NCBI GenBank assembly: GCA_003484545.1
Contig: DNCF01000357.1
Coordinates: forward strand, 1 to 13,036
Source: Massilia sp.
Lineage (GTDB): Bacteria; Pseudomonadota; Gammaproteobacteria; Burkholderiales; Burkholderiaceae_D
Length of the DNA stretch: 13,036 nt
Direction of reading: 5' to 3'
Shown: piece after piece, positions 1 to 5,925 of the stretch
How the letters are laid out: every line of letters starts with the position of its first letter
Numbering within the stretch: position 1 is the stretch's first letter
Notes under the pieces: generated by a model
Seen by the model: only the letters and a program-made list of their open reading frames with translations
Databases searched by the model: none
Told to the model about the DNA's origin: nothing
Translations under genes and position numbers: made by a program

Positions 1-213
1 TTCGACCCCTTCTTCACCACCCGCATGGGGCAGGGCGGCACCGGCCTGGGCCTGAGCATCGCGCACACCATCGCCACGTCGCTGCTGGGCGGCGCGATCC
101 GGATCGAGAGCGCGCCCGGCGCCGGCACCGTCTTCATCCTAGACCTGCCCCTGGTGGCGGCCGAGGCGAGGACCAACGGACTATCCAACGACGAGAGGAA
201 ACTGCACGCATGA
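1..213 (+). CDS. Sensor histidine kinase, C-terminal fragment (HATPase domain)
   Basis: The reading frame is open from base 1, so this is the 3' end of a longer gene cut by the window edge; 70 residues plus the stop are visible. It begins with FDPFFTT, the F box of the histidine-kinase ATP-binding domain, followed by GTGLGLS, the G2 box, and ends with the usual last strands of that fold (GAGTVFILDLP). The remaining tail of about 20 residues is not conserved in character. The protein would phosphorylate a response regulator in a two-component pathway; the sensed signal and partner lie outside the window. Its TGA stop overlaps the ATG of the next gene (ATGA at 210-213), so the two are probably translationally coupled. 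The domain call is secure; the function beyond that cannot be read. Confidence 0.9.
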   Translation, partial: FDPFFTTRMGQGGTGLGLSIAHTIATSLLGGAIRIESAPGAGTVFILDLPLVAAEARTNGLSNDERKLHA

Positions 214-1355
214 GCATCATCACCACCATCGAGGACCTGCGCGTACTGGCCAGGCGGCGCGTGCCGCGCATGTTCTACGACTATGCCGACGCCGGTTCGT
301 GGACCGAATCCACCTACCGCGCCAACGAGAGCGACTTCGCCGCCATCAAGTTCCGGCAGCGCGTGGCGGTGAACCTGGTCGACCGCAGCCTGAAGTCCAC
401 GATGGTCGGGCAGGAGGTGGCGATGCCGGTGGCCCTGGCGCCGACCGGGCTGACCGGCATGCAGCATGCCGACGGCGAGATCCTGGCGGCGCGCGCGGCC
501 GAGAAGATCGGGGTGCCGTTCACGCTCTCGACGATGAGCATCTGCTCGATCGAGGACGTGGCCGCGCGCACCACGAAGCCGTTCTGGTTCCAGCTCTACG
601 TGATGAAGGACCGCGACTTCATCAACCGCCTGATCGACCGCGCCAAGGCCGCCAACTGTTCGGCGCTGGTGCTCACGCTCGACCTGCAGGTGCTGGGCCA
701 GCGCCACAAGGACATCCGCAACGGCATGACCGCGCCGCCGAAGCTGACCATCCCGAACCTGATGAACCTGGCCACCAAGCCGCGCTGGTGCCTGAACATG
801 CTGCGCACGCCGCGCCGGCACTTCGGCAACATCGTCGGCCATGCGAAGAGCGTCTCGGACATGAGCTCGCTGTCGTCCTGGACCTCGCAGCAGTTCGACC
901 CGGCGCTGTCGTGGAAGGACGTGGAGTGGATCAAGGAGCGCTGGGGCGGCAAGCTGATCATCAAGGGCATCATGGATTCCGAGGATGCGCGCCTGTGCGT
1001 CGAGAGCGGCGCCGACGCGCTGATCGTCTCGAACCACGGCGGCCGCCAGCTCGACGGCGCGCCCTCGAGCATCCGTGCCTTGCCGGAGATCGTCGACGCC
1101 GTCGGCAAGCAGATCGAGGTGCACATGGACGGCGGCATCCGCTCGGGCCAGGACGTGATCCGCGCGCTGGCGCTGGGTGCGAAGGGCGTCTACATCGGCC
1201 GGCCCTTCCTCTACGGCCTGGGCGCGATGGGCGAGGCGGGCGTGGCGCGCTGCCTCGAGATCATCCGCAACGAGCTGGACCTGACCATGGCCTTCTGCGG
1301 CCTGCGCGACGTGCGCCAGGTGGACCGGAACATCCTGTTACCGGGGACGTATTGA
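210..1355 (+). CDS. lldD: FMN-dependent alpha-hydroxy-acid dehydrogenase, L-lactate dehydrogenase (LldD) type
   Basis: A 381-residue protein, the normal full length of the FMN-dependent 2-hydroxy-acid oxidase/dehydrogenase family (TIM barrel). Members oxidise an L-2-hydroxy acid to the 2-keto acid; LldD turns L-lactate into pyruvate at the inner membrane and passes electrons to the respiratory chain. Visible landmarks are active-site Tyr25 in YDYADAG, the FTLST flavin-side motif near residue 104, and SNHGGRQLDG with catalytic His276 and substrate-binding Arg279. The FMN phosphate loops are DGGIRSG from Asp307 and GRP from Gly330. The segments SWKDVEWI and IKGI match E. coli LldD as I remember it. 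The start is the ATG inside the ATGA overlap with the kinase gene; a GAGAGG ribosome site lies at 193-198, somewhat far away (11 bases). Substrate is the main uncertainty: mandelate, glycolate or another 2-hydroxy acid is possible. No lactate permease or LldR is visible. Confidence 0.85.
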   Translation: MSIITTIEDLRVLARRRVPRMFYDYADAGSWTESTYRANESDFAAIKFRQRVAVNLVDRSLKSTMVGQEVAMPVALAPTGLTGMQHADGEILAARAAEKIGVPFTLSTMSICSIEDVAARTTKPFWFQLYVMKDRDFINRLIDRAKAANCSALVLTLDLQVLGQRHKDIRNGMTAPPKLTIPNLMNLATKPRWCLNMLRTPRRHFGNIVGHAKSVSDMSSLSSWTSQQFDPALSWKDVEWIKERWGGKLIIKGIMDSEDARLCVESGADALIVSNHGGRQLDGAPSSIRALPEIVDAVGKQIEVHMDGGIRSGQDVIRALALGAKGVYIGRPFLYGLGAMGEAGVARCLEIIRNELDLTMAFCGLRDVRQVDRNILLPGTY

Positions 1356-1366
1356 ATTAGTGGGCA

Positions 1367-1427
1367 GTGGGTTCGAGAACCCACCCTGCAACCGGCCAAA
1401 GAACGTAGCGTGGGTTCTCGAACCCAC
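1367..1427. repeat. Two mutually inverted 18-bp near-palindromes (possible bidirectional terminator or REP-like element)
   Basis: GTGGGTTCGAGAACCCAC occupies 1367-1384 and its exact reverse complement, GTGGGTTCTCGAACCCAC, occupies 1410-1427. Each copy is itself almost self-complementary, with arms GTGGGTT/AACCCAC. The transcript could therefore fold as two small hairpins or as one long 18-bp stem with a 25-base loop. It lies in the gap between the convergent genes ending at 1355 and 1454, where a bidirectional terminator would be expected. There is no T-run on either side, so intrinsic termination is not proven. The paired inverted layout also resembles dispersed REP/BIME elements. Confidence 0.75.
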
Positions 1428-1453
1428 CGCTTTACGCTCTGATCAGCAGGGAA

Positions 1454-2401
1454 CTACAACACCACGTTCGTCGGCCGACCGCTTTCCCACGCCTCGATAT
1501 TCTCGACCAGCATGTCCGCCAGCGTCTGCATCGCCCCCGCGCTGGCCCAGGCCACGTGCGGGGTGAGGATGAAGTTCGGCAGGCGCAGCCCGAGCAGCGG
1601 ATTGTCCTGCCCCGGCGGCTCCTGGCTCAGGACGTCGAAGCCGGCGCCGCCGATGGTGCGCCGCATCAGGGCCTCGGCCAGCGCCGCCTCGTCCACCAGC
1701 CCGCCGCGCGCGGTGTTGATGAGCAGGGCGGTCGGCTTCATCATGGCCAGCTCGCGCGCGCCGATCATGTGGCGCGTCTGCTGCGAGAGCGGCAGGTGCA
1801 GGCTGACCACGTCGGAGGTCGCCAGCAGTTCGTCCAGCGCCAGCTGGGTCACGCCTGGTTCGTTCACGGGCGAGCGCGAGGTGATGCAGACCTGCATGCC
1901 GAAGGCTTGCCCGATCTGGGCCACGCGCCGGCCCAGCGCGCCGAAACCGACGATGCCCAGGCGGGTGCCGGCCAGGTCGCCGATCGGGTGGTCGAGCAGG
2001 CAGAAGCGATTCGAATGCTCCCAGCGCCCGGCCTCGACGTCGGCGACGTAGGCGCGCAGGTTGCGGCGCAGGGCCAGCATCAGGGTGAAGCAGTGCTCGG
2101 GCACCGACACCAGGGAGTAATTGCGGATGTTCGCCACCGCAATGCCGCGCGCGCGGCAGGCCGCCAGGTCGACGTTGTCGGTGCCGGTGGCCGCCACTGC
2201 CACCATCTTCAATTCCGGCAGCTGGGCGAGGACGTCGCCGCGCAGCACCACCTTGTTGGTCACGGCGATGGTCGCGCCGCGCAGGCGTTCGAGCACCTGG
2301 TCGGGGGCCGTGGCGGGGTAGTCCCGCCAGTCGTGCGCAAAGGCGGGCGGGCGCAGCGTCGCGATCAGGCTGTCGCGATCGAGGAAGACGATCTTGTGCA
2401 T
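1454..2401 (-). CDS. D-2-hydroxyacid dehydrogenase (NAD(P)-dependent)
   Basis: A 315-residue protein of the D-isomer-specific 2-hydroxyacid dehydrogenase family, cytosolic enzymes that interconvert 2-keto acids and D-2-hydroxy acids (glyoxylate/hydroxypyruvate reductases, D-glycerate dehydrogenase and relatives). The split substrate-binding domain surrounds a Rossmann domain with GFGALG (Gly152, 154, 157). The catalytic triad is visible: Arg232 in NTARGG, Glu261 in SQEPP and His282 in TPHVAWAS. The ATG at 2399-2401 is preferred because AAGAAG-type ribosome-site sequence precedes it. An in-frame ATG 14 codons upstream (2443) has no such site and adds an unconserved MLYNYSHPHDERSA. The gene is convergent with the LldD-type gene, which acts on the opposite stereoisomer class. 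The exact substrate cannot be told from sequence. Confidence 0.88.
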   Translation of the reverse strand: MHKIVFLDRDSLIATLRPPAFAHDWRDYPATAPDQVLERLRGATIAVTNKVVLRGDVLAQLPELKMVAVAATGTDNVDLAACRARGIAVANIRNYSLVSVPEHCFTLMLALRRNLRAYVADVEAGRWEHSNRFCLLDHPIGDLAGTRLGIVGFGALGRRVAQIGQAFGMQVCITSRSPVNEPGVTQLALDELLATSDVVSLHLPLSQQTRHMIGARELAMMKPTALLINTARGGLVDEAALAEALMRRTIGGAGFDVLSQEPPGQDNPLLGLRLPNFILTPHVAWASAGAMQTLADMLVENIEAWESGRPTNVVL

Positions 2402-2520
2402 GGCGCTTCTTTCGTCATGGGGATGCGAATAATTGTAGAGCATGCGTGGCGCATGAGCGCAGAAAACGCCGCCCGGGCCGGAATAAAAATGCCGGGAAAA
2501 GGGGGGAACAAGAGAAGCGA

Positions 2521-2550
2521 AAAAAAGACAGGGCGAGCCCTGTCTTTTTT
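2521..2550. terminator. Intrinsic terminator, perfect 14-bp inverted repeat
   Basis: AAAAAAGACAGGGC at 2521-2534 is the exact complement of GCCCTGTCTTTTTT at 2537-2550. This gives a GACAGGG/CCCTGTC stem with a CGAG tetraloop and T-runs on both strands. It lies 27 bases beyond the stop of the minus-strand Ala/Lys-rich gene and 119 bases before the start of the next minus-strand gene. It should therefore end the first transcript and separate the two genes; the symmetry also allows termination from the plus strand. Confidence 0.92.
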
Positions 2551-2577
2551 GGGTATATGGAGGGAGCTCGAGCGGCT

Positions 2578-2925
2578 TTACTTGGTGGTGGCGGCGGTGG
2601 TGGTGTTGTGATCCGCCGCGTCGTGCTTGGCTTCTGCCTTCTGTTCGGCCGCATCGGCCTTGGCTTCCGCCTTTTCCTTGGTGGCTTTCTTCTCGGCCTT
2701 GGCCTTCTTCTTGGCGGCATCGGCCTTGGCCTCGGCGACGTCGGCTTTCGCCTCCGCCTGGGCCTTCTCTACCTTGGCATCGGCCTTCGCGACATCCTTG
2801 GCTTCCTTGGCCTCGGCCTTGGCGGCCGGCGTGGCGCTATGGGTGGCGCTGTGGGTAGCGCTGCTCTGGGCGAATGCCGAGGTGGCGAACAGGCCTGCAA
2901 TCAGGGTAGCGACGAGTTTGCTCAT
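2578..2925 (-). CDS. Small exported Ala/Lys/Glu-rich protein (low complexity, TolA-like composition)
   Basis: A 115-residue protein with a clear signal peptide (MSKLVATLIAGLFATSAFA, likely cut before Gln20), so it should be exported to the periplasm or beyond. The mature part starts with a short SATH/SATH/SATP repeat (residues 23-33) and continues with about 70 residues made almost only of Ala, Lys, Glu and Asp (AKADAK, AEAKAD, AEKKA units). That pattern suggests one long charged helix or an intrinsically disordered rod. The C-terminus is His/Thr-rich. Such proteins are often auto-annotated as TolA-like because of composition, but no TolA domain or membrane anchor is present and that name should not be taken as function. 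AAGGAAAG precedes the ATG, and a strong terminator follows, so it is probably monocistronic. The export signal and the reading frame are secure; the role is unknown. Confidence 0.82.
   Translation of the reverse strand: MSKLVATLIAGLFATSAFAQSSATHSATHSATPAAKAEAKEAKDVAKADAKVEKAQAEAKADVAEAKADAAKKKAKAEKKATKEKAEAKADAAEQKAEAKHDAADHNTTTAATTK
2827..2862. repeat. Three 12-bp tandem units inside the small exported protein gene
   Basis: Read on the minus strand, the units AGCGCTACCCAC (2851-2862), AGCGCCACCCAT (2839-2850) and AGCGCCACGCCG (2827-2838) are adjacent. They encode Ser-Ala-Thr-His, Ser-Ala-Thr-His and Ser-Ala-Thr-Pro just after the signal peptide. The unit is a multiple of three, so changes in copy number would keep the frame. 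Confidence 0.75.
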
Positions 2926-3019
2926 GGTGTCTTTCCTTCATTAGTTGGAAAAATGTGGACGTCCCGTTCGGGGAAATTCCGGTGCTACTGAGCCGATAAC
3001 GCGGGCCGTTCTGGCAACG

Positions 3020-3046
3020 TTGACGCTTATTACATCCCGTTACAAT
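3020..3046 (+). promoter_or_regulatory. Possible sigma-70 promoter for ligD
   Basis: TTGACG at 3020-3025 and TACAAT at 3041-3046 are good -35 and -10 matches, but the 15-bp spacer is shorter than the usual 16-18. The site lies in the 292-base gap between the divergent small-protein gene and ligD, and would give a leader of about 165 bases. A small GACGC/GCGTC hairpin follows near 3065-3078. This is a suggestion only. Confidence 0.3.
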
Positions 3047-3217
3047 CGCTCGTCGCCTCGGACCGACGCAAGAGCGTCTGACAGTACGCGCGTGCGGCGA
3101 GACGATGTAACGCCGCCATGGGGGGGCTTGTCGGGCGCGCGGGATGGTTAGGTGCCGTACAGTCGTGCCGGGCAGGAGAGAATAGACTGCGCGCATCGAT
3201 GTTCGCGGGAGCCAGCC

Positions 3218-5824
3218 ATGCCAGACGCCCTGAAGGAATACAAAGCCAAGCGCGATTTCTCGGTCACTTCCGAGCCTGCCGAAGGCGGCGCCCCCGGCAA
3301 GGATGCGCTGAGTTTCGTGATCCAGAAACATTGGGCTAGCCGCCTGCACTACGACTTCCGGCTCGAGCTCGACGGCGTGATGAAGAGCTGGGCCGTGCCC
3401 AAGGGGCCGAGCTACGACACCCACGACAAGCGCATGGCCGTGCACGTCGAGGACCATCCGATCTCGTATTCCGATTTCGAGGGCACCATCCCCGAGAAGC
3501 AGTATGGCGCGGGCAAGGTCATCATCTGGGACAAGGGCACCTGGGAGCCGCTGGACGACCCGCACAAGGGCTACCGCAGCGGCAACCTGAAGTTCCGCAT
3601 CCACGGGCACAAGATGCACGGCAACTGGGTGCTGGTGCGCATGAAGGGACGCGGCGACGAGCGCCAGGAATCCTGGCTCCTGATCAAGGAAAAGGACGAC
3701 TACGCGCGCCCGGCGGCGGAGTTCTCGGTGGTCGACGAGATGCCCGACAGCGTCAAGGACCTGCCGATGCCGCACATGTCGGCGAAGGCGCCGCCGAAGG
3801 CGAAAGCCACGAAGTCCGGCCGCACCGCCAAGGCAAAAGCGGACGCGGCCGCGGCAAAGGCGGTGGAGAAGATGGCCGCGCAGGATGCCGGCACGACGCC
3901 CGGCCTGCCCGAAGGCGCCGTCGAAGCGAAGCTGCCGAAGGAATTCGCGCCCGAGCTGGCGACCCTGGTGGACGGCCCGCCGCCCGATCCGGAAGAGTGG
4001 GTGTTCGAGGTCAAGTTTGACGGCTACCGCATGCTGGCCCGCATCGAGAACGGCGAAGCCCGCCTCATCACCCGCAACAACAACGACTGGACCGACAAGC
4101 TCGGGCCGCTTAAAAAAGAGCTTGAGCGCATGAAGCTGCCCGACGGCTGGTACGACGGCGAGATCGTCGTCCACGACGCCAACGGCCGGCCCAACTTCGG
4201 CATGCTCCAGCTTGCTTTCGACGGCAGCAATTCGACCGACATCCTGTACTTCCTGTTCGACGCGCCCTACCTGGGCGGCTACGACCTGCGCGAGGTGGCC
4301 CTGGTCGAGCGCCGCGCGCTGCTCGAAGGCGCGCTGGCCCAGGCGGAGCCGTCCGACAAGGTGCGCTTCTCGGCCGAGTTCGGCAACGATCCGGAGGGCC
4401 TGGTGGTCGCCGCCTGCAAGATCGGGCTCGAGGGCGTGATCGGCAAGCGGCGCGACTCGCATTACGTGTCGCGCCGCTCGCCCGAGTGGATCAAGCTCAA
4501 GTGCGGTCTGCGCCAGGAATTCGTGATCGGCGGCTACACCGACCCGAAGGGCTCGCGCCAGGGCGTCGGTTCGCTCCTGCTCGGCACCTACGACAAGGAC
4601 GGCGTGCTGCGCTATTGCGGCAACGTCGGCAGCGGCTTCAATGCCGAGAGCCTGCGCGAGATTACGAAGAAACTGAAGGCCCTGGACACGGACGAAAGCC
4701 CGTTCCCGCCGCGCTCGGTCCCGGGGCGCCAGCACCACTGGGTCAAGCCGAAGCTGATCGCCGAAGTGAGCTTCTCGGAATGGACGAATACCGGCTCGAT
4801 CCGCCACCCGGTGTTCCAGGGCCTGCGCAGCGACAAGCCGGCCAAGGGCATCGTGCGCGAGGTTGCCAAGCCGATCGAGGAAGTCGCGGCGGCGCAGCCC
4901 GATGACGCGGCGCCGGAACCGGTGGCGCCGGAAAGCCGCCTGCCGGCCACGATGAAGGTGACCCACGGCGAGCGCGTCATCGACGCGAAGACCGGCACGA
5001 CCAAGCTCGACCTGATCCGCTACTACGCCCTGGTCGGCGACCTGATGATGGAGCATCTGAAAGGGCGGCCGGTGTCGCTGGTGCGCGCGCCGGCCGGCGT
5101 GGGCGGCGAGCTGTTCTTCCAGAAGCATGCGGACGTGAGCAAGATGCCGGGCGTGAAGCACATGGACGAGGCGCTCGACCCCGGCCACCCGCCGATGCTG
5201 ACCATCGCAAGCGTCGAGGGCATCCTCTCCGCCGCGCAATGGAACGTGGTCGAGATCCACACCCAGAACGCGACCGCCAAAGCCTACGACAAGCCGGACC
5301 GCATGGTGTTCGACCTCGACCCGGGCGAGGGCGTCGAATGGCACACGGTGCAGGAAGCGGCCCAGCTGATGCACGCCTTCCTGGACGAACTCGGCCTGCC
5401 CAACTTCCTGAAAACGAGCGGCGGCAAGGGCCTGCACGTGGTGGTGCCGATCAAGGGCGGCAAGGACTGGGACACGGTGAAGGCCTTCTCGCAGGCCATC
5501 GTCAAGCACCTGGCCTCGACCCTGCCGGAACGCTTCGCCTTCAAGAGCGGCGCCAAGAACCGGGTCGGCAAGATCTTCATTGACTACCTGCGGAACGGGC
5601 AGGGCGCCACCACCATCTGCGCCTGGGCCGCGCGGGTGCGTCCGGGACTGGGCATTTCGGTGCCGGTGGAGTGGGAAGAACTGAAGTCCCTGAAGTCGGG
5701 CGACCATTGGAACGTCACCAACGTGCACACCCGGCTGGACCGCGGCAACGAACCCTGGGCGGGCTACGCCAAGGCGGCCAAGACCCTGACGGCTGCCATG
5801 AAACAGATGGGCTTCAAGGGTTGA
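3218..5824 (+). CDS. ligD: Multifunctional DNA ligase D (phosphoesterase-ligase-polymerase)
   Basis: An 868-residue cytosolic enzyme of bacterial non-homologous end joining, which trims, fills and seals DNA double-strand breaks together with Ku. All three domains are present in the Pseudomonas-type order. The 3'-phosphoesterase (about 1-180) has His38, His44 and Asp46 in QKHWASRLHYDFR, and His80. An Ala/Lys-rich linker (about 186-240) follows. The ATP-dependent ligase (about 245-550) has adenylated Lys266 in FEVKFDGYR. The primase-like polymerase (about 580-868) has metal ligands Asp699 and Asp701 in FDLDPGEG, His740 in GKGLHVVVP and Asp789 in FIDYLRN. Nothing essential appears missing. The ATG at 3218 is chosen because GGGAG sits 6 bases before it and MPDALKEYKAKRDF matches family N-termini; an upstream in-frame ATG at 3152 adds 22 atypical residues. 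No ku gene is visible in this window. The next gene starts 101 bases after the stop. Confidence 0.95.
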   Translation: MPDALKEYKAKRDFSVTSEPAEGGAPGKDALSFVIQKHWASRLHYDFRLELDGVMKSWAVPKGPSYDTHDKRMAVHVEDHPISYSDFEGTIPEKQYGAGKVIIWDKGTWEPLDDPHKGYRSGNLKFRIHGHKMHGNWVLVRMKGRGDERQESWLLIKEKDDYARPAAEFSVVDEMPDSVKDLPMPHMSAKAPPKAKATKSGRTAKAKADAAAAKAVEKMAAQDAGTTPGLPEGAVEAKLPKEFAPELATLVDGPPPDPEEWVFEVKFDGYRMLARIENGEARLITRNNNDWTDKLGPLKKELERMKLPDGWYDGEIVVHDANGRPNFGMLQLAFDGSNSTDILYFLFDAPYLGGYDLREVALVERRALLEGALAQAEPSDKVRFSAEFGNDPEGLVVAACKIGLEGVIGKRRDSHYVSRRSPEWIKLKCGLRQEFVIGGYTDPKGSRQGVGSLLLGTYDKDGVLRYCGNVGSGFNAESLREITKKLKALDTDESPFPPRSVPGRQHHWVKPKLIAEVSFSEWTNTGSIRHPVFQGLRSDKPAKGIVREVAKPIEEVAAAQPDDAAPEPVAPESRLPATMKVTHGERVIDAKTGTTKLDLIRYYALVGDLMMEHLKGRPVSLVRAPAGVGGELFFQKHADVSKMPGVKHMDEALDPGHPPMLTIASVEGILSAAQWNVVEIHTQNATAKAYDKPDRMVFDLDPGEGVEWHTVQEAAQLMHAFLDELGLPNFLKTSGGKGLHVVVPIKGGKDWDTVKAFSQAIVKHLASTLPERFAFKSGAKNRVGKIFIDYLRNGQGATTICAWAARVRPGLGISVPVEWEELKSLKSGDHWNVTNVHTRLDRGNEPWAGYAKAAKTLTAAMKQMGFKG

Positions 5825-5830
5825 TCGGCG

Positions 5831-5921
5831 TTTACCTATCGATGGCATAGGAATAATTAAATTCCTCTATGCAATGCTTGCCGCTAGGATAACTATTCCT
5901 TACGCAACATTGATAGGTAAA
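5831..5921 (+). promoter_or_regulatory. Nested inverted repeats in the katB leader, covering the ribosome-binding site
   Basis: TTTACCTATCGATG (5831-5844) pairs with CATTGATAGGTAAA (5908-5921): 13 of 14 positions match, and the odd one is a G-U wobble in RNA. Directly inside lies a second dyad, GCATAG-GAAT (5845-5854) against ATTC-CT-CTATGC (5861-5872), with a two-base bulge. A weak AGGA/TCCT hairpin lies at 5886-5900. The 3' outer arm contains the AGG (5915-5917) that serves as ribosome-binding site for the ATG at 5926. The element could be a DNA operator with two inverted binding sites or an RNA leader that hides the ribosome site. Which of these holds depends on the transcript start, which I cannot locate. 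Confidence 0.6.
5833..5850 (+). promoter_or_regulatory. OxyR-like half-sites upstream of katB, sharing an 11-mer with katA
   Basis: TACCTATCGAT (5833-5843) ends 82 bases before the katB start. It overlaps CTAT-N7-ATAG (5836-5850), which has the spacing of the central half of the OxyR consensus (ATAG-N7-CTAT-N7-ATAG-N7-CTAT). The outer quarter-sites match poorly (TCGG and TAAA). The same 11-mer occurs in the same orientation and at nearly the same distance before katA. The shared motif is seen directly; assigning it to OxyR is inference. Confidence 0.5.
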
Positions 5922-5925
5922 ATTG

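Noticed and set aside
1367..1384. tRNA T-arm-like GGTTCGAGAACC (also GGTTCGAGCC at 10509-10518)
   Set aside because: The loop is 8 rather than 7 bases in the first, no acceptor, D or anticodon arms surround either, and the second lies in the loop of a terminator.
2401..2443. Upstream start for the D-2-hydroxyacid dehydrogenase at 2443
   Set aside because: It has no ribosome site, and the extra 14 residues are unlike family N-termini, while the ATG at 2401 has AAGAAG-type sequence in front.
1556..2611. A 351-codon plus-strand open frame
   Set aside because: It lies opposite the D-2-hydroxyacid dehydrogenase and runs through the terminator at 2521-2550; no domain is recognisable.
2837..5848. 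A 1003-codon open frame on the minus strand opposite ligD
   Set aside because: It is an antisense shadow created by GC-rich codons. The plus strand encodes an intact LigD with all catalytic motifs, whereas the minus product is His/Arg/Ala/Val-rich with no recognisable domain.
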